A stretch of 64,000 nt of DNA from Anaerolineales bacterium. Lineage in GTDB: Bacteria > Chloroflexota > Anaerolineae > Anaerolineales > Villigracilaceae. The notes under the pieces are model-generated. The model had not been told where the DNA came from. It worked only from the letters and a program-made list of their open reading frames with translations, and made no database searches. The DNA lies in the NCBI GenBank assembly GCA_014379595.1, contig JACMLM010000039.1, positions 1-64,000 of the forward strand. The letters are read 5' to 3'. Positions 32,459 through 41,739 of this stretch are shown piece after piece; the stretch's first letter is position 1, and the number at the start of each line of letters is the position of its first letter. Both the position numbers and the translations under genes were made by a program.

Positions 32459-33420
32459 ATACATTCAACCACTCAGAAAATGATGCTATTAAAAAATTGC
32501 TTGAAGAAACAGCTCAAAAGATCGAACCAAGCTTCGCCTTCACAGCACAACTGGAAAAACACCTTAAACAAACTCACAAACCGAAAGCTGGTATTAACAT
32601 GTCAAATATAAAAAAAATCACATCCCCTATTGGCTGGGCATTTGCGCTGGTTGTTCTAGCCATTGCCTTCAACTGGATCGCCAGTCAAATTGCACCAAAG
32701 AATATCCCCGCTACTAATATTCCTGAAGTTGTAGTTACCGAATCAACTCCATCACCTTCTCCAACCATCGTAGAAAGTTCACCAACTCCTACCGCTCCAA
32801 CTTTTGTAACTTTACCAACATCTACTGCGCTTCCTTTTCGGGACGACTTTGATGGTCCACTTGATAAAGATTGGGAATGGCTGCGTGAAAAAGATAGTGA
32901 TTGGAGCCTAACGAACAATCCCGGCTGGCTGGAGATCATTGCAGGCTTCGGCTTAATCAATGGCGGCAACATGAACAACCTGCTTTTGCAGCCAGTACCT
33001 GAAGGAAATTTCGAATTGGAAACTAAGCTGAAGTTCAAGCCAACGGAAGAGATGGAATTTGCAGGCTTGTTGATCTATGAAAATGCCGCAAACCATATTC
33101 AATTCGGACATGCATTCTGTCATGCTCCTTCATGTACAGGTGATGGAATTTATTTTGAAAATATGGTCAGAGGCAGTTGGAATGTAGAGAACTTCGAATT
33201 TGAGGCTGACAATCTGGAAATTGTTTACCTGCGTTTACGGCGTGAAGGAAATAACTTCACAGCCTATATCAGTCAAAATGGAGAAGACTGGCAGCTCATT
33301 GGAACACATATCACTGAAATGAATCCGCTGTCTGTTGGGTTGATCTCTGGACAGTCATTTGACCGTGATGGTCAAAACCCTGCTCAATTTGATTATTTCA
33401 TTATCAATTCACTACCATAA
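32455..33420 (+). CDS. Membrane-anchored putative sigma-factor regulator with extracellular LamG/DUF1349-like domain
   Basis: 321 residues: a 50-residue cytoplasmic part (HSENDAIKKLLEETAQKIEPSF) without a zinc-binding anti-sigma signature, one membrane helix (about 56-76), a Thr/Ser/Pro linker, then a beta-rich domain (about 128-320: FRDDFDGPLDKDWEW, FAGLLIYENAANHIQFG, LRLRREGNNFTAYIS) resembling DUF1349/concanavalin-like carbohydrate-binding domains. The 4-base overlap with the sigma gene suggests it controls that sigma factor from the membrane; this is inference. Confidence 0.82.
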   Translation: MNTFNHSENDAIKKLLEETAQKIEPSFAFTAQLEKHLKQTHKPKAGINMSNIKKITSPIGWAFALVVLAIAFNWIASQIAPKNIPATNIPEVVVTESTPSPSPTIVESSPTPTAPTFVTLPTSTALPFRDDFDGPLDKDWEWLREKDSDWSLTNNPGWLEIIAGFGLINGGNMNNLLLQPVPEGNFELETKLKFKPTEEMEFAGLLIYENAANHIQFGHAFCHAPSCTGDGIYFENMVRGSWNVENFEFEADNLEIVYLRLRREGNNFTAYISQNGEDWQLIGTHITEMNPLSVGLISGQSFDRDGQNPAQFDYFIINSLP

Positions 33421-33455
33421 AGTGAAATGCGTTAAACTTCACAGCAATCAACACT

Positions 33456-34418
33456 ATGCAAAATGTAAAACGTATCCTGATCGTCATTGGCGCATTAATT
33501 CTAATTGTTCCGGGCATTATTCTGGGTCCCTATGCGATGCGTGTCAAACACTTTCCAGCAAATCCTGCCCAAGGATATTATGCTGACTTTTACATTTACA
33601 TATCCCCACAAGCAAGTCAGCTTGCGCGTGCTGGGTCAGAAGTGACCATTCTTGTACAACCTAATAATTCAGGAATCAATTCAGATGATGCAGAAGTCCA
33701 TCGTAGAGATGCCTGGTGGACAGGCTTTGAACGTCAAAAAATCGCGGATGAATTGGGGGTTGTGCTTTTGGTCCCAGCTTTCATTCGCCCAGGTGAAGAT
33801 TGGCTAATATACACTCATGCACTAGATCGAGATACACTGACAACTTCACGCACAGATCTTAAGCGCCTGGATCTGCAATTGTTGGCAATGGTGGACCATG
33901 TACGCGCAAAACTTGCCGATGAAGAAATACAAACCGACGAAAAATTTCTTATACAGGGATTTTCAGCCAGTGGTATGTTTGCCAATCGGTTTACCATCTT
34001 GCATCCAGATCGCGTCAAGGCGGTTGCAGTAGGTTCGCCCGGCGGCTGGCCCATCGCTCCCGTTGACAGTTTTAACGGAGAAAAACTTCCATATCCTGCT
34101 GGCATCGCAGACCTTGAAACATTGACGGGAATTCCATTTGACTCTGCAGTTTACAAGGCTGTACCACAATTGATAGTTATGGGTTCCATTGACGATAACG
34201 ATTCACTCGATTACGTCGACGGATGGGATGAAGCTAGCGCACAAGTGGTCGACAAATTATTTGGTAGCGATCCACTTTCACGCTGGAATGACGCCGAGTC
34301 TTTGTATCGTAAAACTGGAGCAAACGCACAATTTATTCTTGTTGATGGAATAGGGCATAATCGCAAAGCATTACAAGTCTACTCAACAGAGTTCTTCAAG
34401 AATATACTATCGCCATAA
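33456..34418 (+). CDS. Alpha/beta hydrolase (esterase-like), membrane-anchored
   Basis: 320 residues. An N-terminal membrane helix (about 7-27) anchors a hydrolase domain outside the cytoplasm. Nucleophile elbow GFSASG at about 168-173, an acid candidate in DDNDSLDYVDG and the catalytic His in GIGHNRKA near the C-terminus. It resembles the PHB depolymerase/feruloyl esterase side of the superfamily. It starts 35 bases after the preceding regulator gene and may be in that operon. Confidence 0.82.
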   Translation: MQNVKRILIVIGALILIVPGIILGPYAMRVKHFPANPAQGYYADFYIYISPQASQLARAGSEVTILVQPNNSGINSDDAEVHRRDAWWTGFERQKIADELGVVLLVPAFIRPGEDWLIYTHALDRDTLTTSRTDLKRLDLQLLAMVDHVRAKLADEEIQTDEKFLIQGFSASGMFANRFTILHPDRVKAVAVGSPGGWPIAPVDSFNGEKLPYPAGIADLETLTGIPFDSAVYKAVPQLIVMGSIDDNDSLDYVDGWDEASAQVVDKLFGSDPLSRWNDAESLYRKTGANAQFILVDGIGHNRKALQVYSTEFFKNILSP

Positions 34419-34438
34419 TAACAAACTGGTCAGATAAA

Positions 34439-34915
34439 ATGAAACCCACTCCTGACGAAATCGAGAAATATCTAAAACTGCTGGCAGAAACACCGCGGCG
34501 CATTTCATCAGTCAGCCGAAATATCGAAAGCTCTCATTTACTTTTCAAAAACGATGAAGCACTGTGGTCTGCGAATGATATCCTTGCACATCTACGTTCA
34601 TGTGCAGATGTTTGGGGCAAAACGATTCAAGAGATGCTGGCACAAGACAAACCGATCTTGCCATATGTTCATCCGCGTCAATGGGTAAAGAGAACAAACT
34701 ATCCTGAACTTAATTTTCATACATCGCTTCAGGCTTTTACTAGTCAACGCAAAGAATTATTGAAACTGTTGAAGAATTTGGCATTTGCGGATTGGTCACG
34801 CGCGTCCACGATCAAAGGGCGCGAACACACAATCTTTACTCAAACACGGCGAATGGCTACCCATGAGAACGAACACTGTGAACAAATAAAAGCAATATTG
34901 AAATCTCTGATTTAA
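34439..34915 (+). CDS. DinB-like (DinB/YfiT four-helix bundle) protein
   Basis: 158 residues with typical DinB_2 features: WSANDILAHLRSCADVWG, a central P-rich segment and ATHENEHCEQIKAIL at the end, giving the scattered His residues that bind a metal in the family. Probably a metal-dependent thiol transferase or stress protein; substrate unknown. Followed by a 16-bp terminator shared with serC. Confidence 0.85.
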   Translation: MKPTPDEIEKYLKLLAETPRRISSVSRNIESSHLLFKNDEALWSANDILAHLRSCADVWGKTIQEMLAQDKPILPYVHPRQWVKRTNYPELNFHTSLQAFTSQRKELLKLLKNLAFADWSRASTIKGREHTIFTQTRRMATHENEHCEQIKAILKSLI

Positions 34916-34921
34916 AAGAAA

Positions 34922-34956
34922 AGATATCCGTGTTCTTTGCAAGAACACGGATATCT
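34922..34956. terminator. Bidirectional terminator between the DinB-like gene and serC
   Basis: AGATATCCGTGTTCTT pairs perfectly with AAGAACACGGATATCT around TGC, between two converging genes. Confidence 0.8.
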
Positions 34957-34988
34957 GCATACTAATTACTTTTTACTTCTTACTGCCC

Positions 34989-36077
34989 TTACCCATTCTT
35001 CGTCTGGAATTCCTTCATAAACCTAACCAACTCCTGCGCACCTTCAACGGTCACCGCATTGTAAATCGAAGCGCGCATCCCACCCACAGAGCGATGCCCT
35101 TTCAGACCGATCAAATTATTTTTCTTGGCATCAGAAGCGAAGGTATTTTCCAATTCTTCAGTAGGTAATCGAAAGGGAATGTTCATCAGCGAGCGTGCTT
35201 CAGGTTTGGTATGGCCACGATAGAATCCGCCGCTTTCGTCAATGGTTTTATAAACTAAATCTGCTTTGGTACGATTGATCTTTTCAACCGCAGCAAGGCC
35301 ACCAATTTTTTTGGCCCACTTGAACACCAAACCGACAATATAAATTGCAAAGCTTGGCGGAGTATTATGTAAGGAGCCGCTGGCTGCCAATGTTTTGTAA
35401 TCAAGCATCACAGGCAGGTTCGCAGGAGTACGCTCAAGCATATCATCGCGGATAATAACAACAGTCACACCGGAAGGGCCCGCGTTCTTCTGTGCCCCAG
35501 CGTAGAGCATTGCATACTTGGAAACATCAATTGGACGGCTAATAAAATCAGATGATGTATCGCACACAAGAGGAACGCCGTCAGGTGGAGTTGGTTCGCT
35601 AAAATATTCCACACCGTGAATAGTTTCATTGGCTGTGAAATGTAAATAAGCAGCTTTAGGGTCAAGGTCAAGTTTTGCAGGCAGTGAATTAAAACCTTCA
35701 GCTTCTGTGTTCGCCGCCTCACGCGCCGCCCCAAGTTTCTTTGCTTCTTTAAGCGCAGTCTTGCTCCATGTGCCCGTCACAATATAATCCGCAGAACCCG
35801 TCGCGCGTAAATTCATTGGCAGCATTGCAAATTGCAAAGTTGCTCCGCCTTGCAGGAACATCACCTTGTAATTGGATGGGATACCCAGCAGTTCACGCAA
35901 ATCCGCTTCGGCAGTTTGGATCACACTTTCAAATTCTTTTGAACGATGACTGATTTCCATCACAGACATGCCCGTGCCGCTGAAATCAAGCAGCTCAGCT
36001 TGTGCCTGCTGTAAAACTTCGAGCGGGAGGGCGCCTGGTCCTGCATTGAAATTATAGGCGCGTTTTAGATTCGACAT
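34989..36077 (-). CDS. serC: Phosphoserine aminotransferase
   Basis: 362 residues, full length for SerC. It starts NFNAGPGALP, contains MEISHRS and has the PLP-lysine block YAGAQKNAGPSG; the C-terminal region carries GLKGHRSVGGMRASIYNA with the phosphate-binding Arg. It converts 3-phosphohydroxypyruvate and glutamate to phosphoserine in serine synthesis, and homologues can act in vitamin B6 synthesis. Divergent from serA, with about 200 bases between. Confidence 0.97.
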   Translation of the reverse strand: MSNLKRAYNFNAGPGALPLEVLQQAQAELLDFSGTGMSVMEISHRSKEFESVIQTAEADLRELLGIPSNYKVMFLQGGATLQFAMLPMNLRATGSADYIVTGTWSKTALKEAKKLGAAREAANTEAEGFNSLPAKLDLDPKAAYLHFTANETIHGVEYFSEPTPPDGVPLVCDTSSDFISRPIDVSKYAMLYAGAQKNAGPSGVTVVIIRDDMLERTPANLPVMLDYKTLAASGSLHNTPPSFAIYIVGLVFKWAKKIGGLAAVEKINRTKADLVYKTIDESGGFYRGHTKPEARSLMNIPFRLPTEELENTFASDAKKNNLIGLKGHRSVGGMRASIYNAVTVEGAQELVRFMKEFQTKNG

Positions 36078-36281
36078 TTATATACTCCTGAAAAAAGATA
36101 AACGATTCATTCTTAACTGTTGAGTTGATTCAGTTTCGATTTGCTGTTTATTCCATTATAACTTTTTGTTCAGTAAATCACCAACCACAATTTACACAAT
36201 CCCAGTTTGATCATCATCGTTGACAAAGCAAAACCCAGTTGTTAGAATGATTTTCATATAAAATACTTTAGGAGAATTTTA

Positions 36282-37187
36282 ATGAAGGTGTTGGTGTGCG
36301 ATAAAACAGAAAATGAATATATTGAGCAAATGCGTGCCGCAGGTCTCACAGTGGACGTGCGGGACGATATCACGCCCGAGGAACTTCCAAATGTTTTGCC
36401 TGCTTATGATGGCATGGTCGTTCGGTCACGCACAAAGGTAAAGCAGGCATTAATCGATGTTTGTCCAAATCTAAAAGTGATCGTGCGCGGCGGCGTGGGA
36501 CTCGATACGATAGATCATGAATATGCCGAATCTAAAGGTATTACCGTGATGAACACTCCACGTGCAAGCTCTGCATCAGTTGCTGAATTGGCAATTGGTT
36601 ATATGTTCGCGCTGGCTCGTTCCATTTACAAAGCGACTTCATCGTTAAAAGCTGAAAAATGGGATAAGAAAAGTTTTGAAGGTGATGAGATCGGCGGCAA
36701 GACTCTCGGTGTAATTGGCTTTGGTAATATCGGCAAAGAGGTCGCCAGTCGTGCAAAAGCACTCGGCATGAATGTTATTGCTTATGATCCTAATGCCCAA
36801 GAAGCTGTTGGCATCAAGCAGGTTTCACTTGACGAGTTATTAAATGAGGCTGACTATATTAGCTTGCATTTGCCAAAGACAGAAGTAACGGCAAATATGA
36901 TCAGCAAGGATCAGTTTGCAAAGATGAAAAATGGCGTCCGAATTATCAACTGCGCACGCGGCGGTATCGTTGACGAGGATGCTTTATATGAAGCATTGAC
37001 CAATGGCAAGGTTGCAGGTGCAGCGTTGGATGTCTTCGCTGAAGAACCTCCCACCGATTGGAGACTACTCAAGCTGGATAATGTCATCGGCTCTCCACAT
37101 ATTGGTGCAGCTACGAAGGAAGCACAGACCCGCATCGGCGCAGAAGTGGCTGAGAAATTGATTTCATTTTCGAAGAACGGAAAGTAG
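36282..37187 (+). CDS. serA: D-3-phosphoglycerate dehydrogenase, short form
   Basis: 301 residues. NAD-binding GFGNIGKEVASRA, catalytic Arg in MVVRSRTKV..IVRGGVGLDTID, a Glu in EEPPTDW and the His in SPHIGAAT. It lacks the C-terminal ACT/ASB domains that give serine feedback in longer SerA, so allosteric control is probably absent. AGGAG precedes the ATG, with TATAAA-like sequence upstream. First step of serine synthesis, divergent from serC; no serB is in the window. Confidence 0.94.
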   Translation: MKVLVCDKTENEYIEQMRAAGLTVDVRDDITPEELPNVLPAYDGMVVRSRTKVKQALIDVCPNLKVIVRGGVGLDTIDHEYAESKGITVMNTPRASSASVAELAIGYMFALARSIYKATSSLKAEKWDKKSFEGDEIGGKTLGVIGFGNIGKEVASRAKALGMNVIAYDPNAQEAVGIKQVSLDELLNEADYISLHLPKTEVTANMISKDQFAKMKNGVRIINCARGGIVDEDALYEALTNGKVAGAALDVFAEEPPTDWRLLKLDNVIGSPHIGAATKEAQTRIGAEVAEKLISFSKNGK

Positions 37188-37195
37188 AATCAAAT

Positions 37196-38512
37196 ATGAA
37201 AAATATCAATGACATTGGTATTCAAATTCCGCAGGTATATTTACCCAAAGCAGGCACAGACTTAACCAAATGGGCTGTGATTGCCTGCGATCAATTCACA
37301 TCTGAACCAGAGTATTGGCAGGATGCAGAAAAGATCGTTGGGAATGCACCATCGACACTAAATTTGACTTTTCCCGAAGTTCATCTTGAAAAGCCTGGGG
37401 AAGAAGAGCGGATAAAAAATATCCAAACCACCATGCAAAAGTATATGGATGAAGGCATTCTTCAGCCGCGTGATGGATTAATTTATGTGGAAAGAATGGT
37501 GGGTGGGAAAACTCGCAAAGGAATCGTGTTGTGCCTTGACCTTGAACATTATAACTACAACAAAGGTTCGTCAAGTCTCATACGCGCCACCGAAGGAACT
37601 ATTGTTGATCGTCTGCCTCCGCGTATCAAAGTTCGCCAAGGCGCAACATTGGAGTTGCCGCATATCCTTGTATTGATCGATGACCCGAACCACACAGTCA
37701 TTGAGCCTTTGAGCGCAGCCAAATCTAAACTTGAAAAATTATATGATTTTGAGCTTATGTTAGAGAGCGGTCATCTGGCGGGTTACGCGGTCAACGCTGA
37801 CTTTGAAAATCAAGTCGTTGCTGCATTACGCGATTTAGCCAAACCCGAAACCTTTACAGCGAAGTATGGCATTGGCAAAGATGAACCTGTATTATTATTT
37901 GCAATGGGCGATGGCAACCACTCGCTTGCCACTGCAAAAGCAATATGGGAAAAGATGAAGCCTCAAGTGGGCATGGATCATCCTTCGCGGTATGCATTGG
38001 TTGAGATTGAAAATGTCCATGATGATGGGCTAGAGTTCGAACCAATCCATCGCGTGGTATTTAATTTGAAAAGAGATCTGTTTGCAGAACTGAAAAAAAC
38101 ATTCGGCGAAAATTTTAGTTATACAGAAGTTGCAAATGTCGATGAAATGGTTAAACAGGTGGATGCTGCTAAAGGCGAGAAGCAGGCTATCGGTCTGGTG
38201 GGAGGCGGGAAAGAATTCGGCGTGATCGAGATCGCCAATGCATCATCTAATCTTGCAGTGGGTACCATCCAATCTTTTCTCGATGCTTTCTTAAAAGATG
38301 GTGGCGCGGAAAAAATCGATTATGTGCACGGCAAAGATGTTGTTGAACGGCTGGCTTTGCAACCTGGCAACGCAGGTTTTTATTTGGCGGGAATGCACAA
38401 ATCTGAGTTATTCAAAACAGTAATTTTGGACGGCGCATTGCCAAGAAAAACTTTTTCCATGGGTGAAGCACGCGAGAAACGCTTTTACATGGAAGCACGA
38501 AAAATTTCGTAA
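37196..38512 (+). CDS. DUF1015 family protein
   Basis: 438 residues, full length for DUF1015 (COG4198). Landmarks: WAVIACDQFTSEP near the start, IYVERMVGGKTRKGIVL, a central LFAMGDGNHSLATAK and FYLAGMHKSELFKTVILDGALPRKTFS near the end. The function of the family is not established. It begins 8 bases after serA, so it is in the same operon, consistent with a role linked to serine or its phosphorylation. That role is inference from context only. Confidence 0.92.
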   Translation: MKNINDIGIQIPQVYLPKAGTDLTKWAVIACDQFTSEPEYWQDAEKIVGNAPSTLNLTFPEVHLEKPGEEERIKNIQTTMQKYMDEGILQPRDGLIYVERMVGGKTRKGIVLCLDLEHYNYNKGSSSLIRATEGTIVDRLPPRIKVRQGATLELPHILVLIDDPNHTVIEPLSAAKSKLEKLYDFELMLESGHLAGYAVNADFENQVVAALRDLAKPETFTAKYGIGKDEPVLLFAMGDGNHSLATAKAIWEKMKPQVGMDHPSRYALVEIENVHDDGLEFEPIHRVVFNLKRDLFAELKKTFGENFSYTEVANVDEMVKQVDAAKGEKQAIGLVGGGKEFGVIEIANASSNLAVGTIQSFLDAFLKDGGAEKIDYVHGKDVVERLALQPGNAGFYLAGMHKSELFKTVILDGALPRKTFSMGEAREKRFYMEARKIS

Positions 38513-38519
38513 TTGTAGT

Positions 38520-38559
38520 AAGCGTTGGAACTTTTATAAATTCAAAAGTTCCAACGCTT
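38520..38559. terminator. Bidirectional terminator
   Basis: AAGCGTTGGAACTTTT pairs perfectly over 16 bp with AAAAGTTCCAACGCTT around an 8-nt loop. T-runs follow on the plus strand, and on the minus strand the arm covers the last codons of the pseudouridine synthase gene. Confidence 0.85.
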
Positions 38560-39187
38560 TTTTAAAATCAGTGGGATAAGGCGCAATAAACGCAACCCGT
38601 TCATTTGATGCGGGATGATCAAAAGATAAAGAATATGCATGTAACGCGGGCCGCGCGATGATATCTGTTTCGGGCGCGCTATATAGCGTATCGCCCAAAA
38701 GCGGATAACCCAACGCATAAGCATGGACTCTGATCTGATGCGTTCGCCCCGTCATTAGACGCGCTTCGACCAACGCTGATTCATCATGCCAGTTAAGGAC
38801 TCTGAATCCAGTCTCGGAGCGAAGTCCATTTTTATTATCCACCTTCGTCCTGTGTTTATTCCCCACATTAACTCGTAATGGGAATTTTGTAATTCGTTCT
38901 TTCCAAGGTGGAGCGCCCACTGTGATGGCACGATAAACTTTTTCATTCTCATGTTTTTCAAATTGAATGTTAAGGGTACGATGTGCTTCAGCTGTTAAAG
39001 CAAAAACTATCACGCCGCTAGTCGATTTATCGAGCCGATGCACCACCCATATCCTGCCATATTCTTCTTCAAGTAACTTAACAAGATAGGGTGCCTCTGG
39101 TTCCCAGCCTTCAGGAAGTACAGAAAGCCCAGCAGGTTTATTGAAGATGATAATATGTTCGTCTTTGTAAAGAATGTTATCTTTCAT
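38534..39187 (-). CDS. RluA-family pseudouridine synthase
   Basis: About 217 residues with the catalytic motif HRLDKSTSG (Asp nucleophile), an RVNVGNKHRTKV block and GRTHQIRVHAYALGYPLLGDTLY typical of the RluA family. No S4 domain, so this is a short family form. The target site in RNA cannot be read off. ATG 39187 is preferred to the TTG at 39199 allowed by the open frame. Confidence 0.92.
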   Translation of the reverse strand: MKDNILYKDEHIIIFNKPAGLSVLPEGWEPEAPYLVKLLEEEYGRIWVVHRLDKSTSGVIVFALTAEAHRTLNIQFEKHENEKVYRAITVGAPPWKERITKFPLRVNVGNKHRTKVDNKNGLRSETGFRVLNWHDESALVEARLMTGRTHQIRVHAYALGYPLLGDTLYSAPETDIIARPALHAYSLSFDHPASNERVAFIAPYPTDFKKALELLNL

Positions 39188-39300
39188 AATAGTTCTCAAT
39201 TCATTGTACCAACTTACTGGGAAAACTAAACATTGTTCTCAGGCGGACGCACGTGCGTTTGTCTATTCTTGTTAATTTCAAAATTGGTGGAACACAACCC

Positions 39301-39331
39301 TTGACATTAACGTAACGTGAGGGTTTATATT
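39301..39331 (+). promoter_or_regulatory. MerR-type promoter with 19-bp spacer
   Basis: TTGACA (39301-39306) and TATATT (39326-39331) are 19 bp apart, the over-long spacing that MerR proteins correct. The spacer holds an imperfect dyad (CATTAACGT / ACGTGAGGG). The predicted transcription start falls at or next to ATG 39338, so the mRNA is leaderless or nearly so. Confidence 0.85.
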
Positions 39332-39337
39332 AACGTC

Positions 39338-40084
39338 ATGTTCACTGTAAAACAACTTTCCAAAATGGCTGGTGTCACGCCGCGGACTTTGCATCATTAT
39401 GATGACATCGGACTTCTTAAGCCATCCCGTGTTGGCGATAATGGCTATCGCTACTATGGGGAGGAGTCCCTGTTGCGGCTGCAACAGATCCTGTTCTATC
39501 GTGAGTTGAATATGCCGCTGGAAGACATCCGCAAGATCATGGGACGCCGTGACTTCGATGTATTGAAAGCGCTGGAAGGTCATAAAGAATCATTGGGTAA
39601 ACAGATCGAAAGAATGAATCTATTGCTCAAAACAGTGGACAATACCATTAATCATTTGAAAGGAAAAAACATCATGAGTGACAATAATTATTTTGAAGGC
39701 TTTAGCGAAGAAGAGCAGGAGCAGTATGCTCTCGAAGCAGAAAAGTTATATGACGCCGAATCGGTTCGCGAATCAAACCGCAAATGGAAATCCTATTCCG
39801 CTGCGAAGAAGGAATCCATTATGGCAGAAGGCAGTACTGTCTACAAGGACATGATCGCTGTCATGCCAAAAGGCGCCTCTAGTAATGAAGCGCAGGCAAT
39901 CGTAGAACGCTGGCGCAAGCACATGGATTACTTCTGGACTCCAAACCTTGAGCAATTACTTGGGCTTGCCAATGGCTACAATGATGACCCAAAATTCAAA
40001 GCCAATTTTGACAAGATGCACCCTCAGTTGGCAGAGTTCATGCGCGATGCTGTGAAGATATATGTTTCGGGTAGAAAGAAGTAA
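39338..40084 (+). CDS. MerR-family regulator with TipAS effector domain
   Basis: About 248 residues. N-terminal winged helix (FTVKQLSKMAGVTPRTLHHYDDIGLL), a dimerisation coiled coil, and a C-terminal TipAS domain (about 120-245: FEGFSEEEQEQY, NRKWKSYS, RWRKHMDYFW). TipAS domains bind thiopeptides or other small molecules and activate multidrug-type responses. The promoter at 39301-39331 has the MerR operator layout, so autoregulation is likely. The downstream ABC-2 exporter faces the other way. Confidence 0.93.
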   Translation: MFTVKQLSKMAGVTPRTLHHYDDIGLLKPSRVGDNGYRYYGEESLLRLQQILFYRELNMPLEDIRKIMGRRDFDVLKALEGHKESLGKQIERMNLLLKTVDNTINHLKGKNIMSDNNYFEGFSEEEQEQYALEAEKLYDAESVRESNRKWKSYSAAKKESIMAEGSTVYKDMIAVMPKGASSNEAQAIVERWRKHMDYFWTPNLEQLLGLANGYNDDPKFKANFDKMHPQLAEFMRDAVKIYVSGRKK

Positions 40085-40097
40085 GAAGCTCAAGCAA

Positions 40098-40133
40098 AAA
40101 TAGAGCCAGTGGAGAAATCCACTGGTTCTATTT
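40098..40133. terminator. Bidirectional terminator
   Basis: AAATAGAGCCAGTGGA and TCCACTGGTTCTATTT (one G-T pair) fold around GAAA between the converging MerR and ABC permease genes. Confidence 0.85.
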
Positions 40134-40136
40134 GAT

Positions 40137-40922
40137 TTAACTACTCGCTCCGCTATATTGTTTTAATCCCCTCTTCCAGACTTTTGTTGCGATCCAAAAA
40201 CTGAGAACTCCAACCCCAAAGAACAATATAATTTGATTAATATTCAAGTCGCCGCGCAAGGCTTGGAGTGGAATGGTTGTTGCAACTGCAACAGGAATGA
40301 TGAAAGTGACGATCATTCTTAACCAGACGGGGTACACAGTTGCTGGATAGCGGCCTGCATCAAGAAGCGCATGCAAAATGGTGACATTGTTATCAAATTT
40401 TGTGAACCAGAATGTGAGAGCGATCAACACGATCCACAAGCTATAGATAACGATCACTCCTGAAATAGTAAGCAGGAAAAAAGCCAGAATACTAGCTGCC
40501 GTGGTTGTATCTCCTGACATATTGATTCCAACCACGATCAAGACAATTGCGAGAATCAGATCCCATATTCTCCAGACTGTAATGCGCGAGAATGTGACCA
40601 GGAACATGCTGTTAATGGGCTGTAAAATCGTGTAGTCCATGGAACCGTCACGGATGCTTTGATTAAACTTTTCAGTATTCGGCCAAATCAATGCCATCAT
40701 CATAGTATTTACAAGGCGGAACACACCCAACAAAGCAATCAATTCACCAAGTCCCCAACCGCCAAGCGACGTAGTGTTGCTGAAAATAATATTCAGGCTA
40801 AGCAATTCCCAGCCCAGCCACATAAAATTAAGCAGAATGTTAACAACTGTATCTGCGCGGTATGCCAATGACATTTGAATATTGACTTTAAGAAATGAGG
40901 AGAGTAACTTTAAAGTTTGCAT
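40137..40922 (-). CDS. ABC-2 type permease (second subunit)
   Basis: About 261 residues with six hydrophobic segments and the ABC-2 pattern of paired-subunit exporters (DUF990-like: WELLSLNIIFSNTTSLGGWGLGELIALLG). ATG 40922 is chosen because the longer open frame runs into the upstream permease gene; the two are then separated by only 2 bases. With the genes at 40925-41722 and 41794-42774 it forms a complete heteromeric exporter. Confidence 0.9.
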   Translation of the reverse strand: MQTLKLLSSFLKVNIQMSLAYRADTVVNILLNFMWLGWELLSLNIIFSNTTSLGGWGLGELIALLGVFRLVNTMMMALIWPNTEKFNQSIRDGSMDYTILQPINSMFLVTFSRITVWRIWDLILAIVLIVVGINMSGDTTTAASILAFFLLTISGVIVIYSLWIVLIALTFWFTKFDNNVTILHALLDAGRYPATVYPVWLRMIVTFIIPVAVATTIPLQALRGDLNINQIILFFGVGVLSFWIATKVWKRGLKQYSGASS

Positions 40923-40924
40923 GG

Positions 40925-41722
40925 TTATGCTCCCACTGCAGAGAATCGTTTCACGCCTGCACGCCATACCCAGGTAAATAAGAGAAACGAAACTACCAGC
41001 CATATCCCTGCCATCACATATCCCTGAATGATCTGGTCAACGGATAATTTCCCCAGAATCAATTGAATTGGATAGTATATAAAGAGTTGGAAGGGAAGAT
41101 ACTGCGCAATGTTTTGTATGATCGGCGGCATAAGCGTGAGTGGCACAAATTGACCCGAGAACAGCAGGATCAATGCGAAATAAAATTCATGAATCGAATA
41201 GACACGTGTTGTCCAAAATGCGAGGGCTGTGATCGTTGCTGAGATCAGGTAACTGATCAGAAATCCTAAAATCATGGCGGGAATGGCAATCAAAATTCCA
41301 CTTAACGCCACACCGCTAAAATCTGGTTTGAAGAGAAAGAATAGAATGATCCAGACAGGAATTAATCCCATAATGGTAAGTGCTTTAAATGCAACATTGT
41401 TGACCAGCGCATTTGTCAGCATGGGATGGATCGGTTTGATCAATTCGCCCGAAAGAGTTCCGTCCTGAATTTTGTATCCGAAAGTGTGAATGACGATATT
41501 GCTGGTGGCCTGATCTACGATCAATAACACCATGTAATAGGTGATGAAATCATTGGCCGTGAAACCTTTCACATCACCATTAGCATTTGCGATACTAGTC
41601 CACACGGCGAGATAGATAATTGGCGAAACCAGCCAGTACAGTAAATACATCAGCAAGTTGGCGCGATACTGCCATTGTTCAGCCCAATTCACTTGCCAGA
41701 GTCGTTGGAAGATAAGAAACAT
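40925..41722 (-). CDS. ABC-2 type permease (first subunit)
   Basis: About 265 residues with six membrane spans and ABC-2 features (YWLVSPIIYLAVWTSIA, LSGELIKPIHPM). ATG 41722 has a strong AAAGGAGC site, and the open frame beyond it runs into a palindromic repeat. A homologue of the next gene; together they probably form the membrane channel. Cargo unknown. Confidence 0.9.
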   Translation of the reverse strand: MFLIFQRLWQVNWAEQWQYRANLLMYLLYWLVSPIIYLAVWTSIANANGDVKGFTANDFITYYMVLLIVDQATSNIVIHTFGYKIQDGTLSGELIKPIHPMLTNALVNNVAFKALTIMGLIPVWIILFFLFKPDFSGVALSGILIAIPAMILGFLISYLISATITALAFWTTRVYSIHEFYFALILLFSGQFVPLTLMPPIIQNIAQYLPFQLFIYYPIQLILGKLSVDQIIQGYVMAGIWLVVSFLLFTWVWRAGVKRFSAVGA

Positions 41723-41739
41723 ATTTGCTCCTTTTGGAG

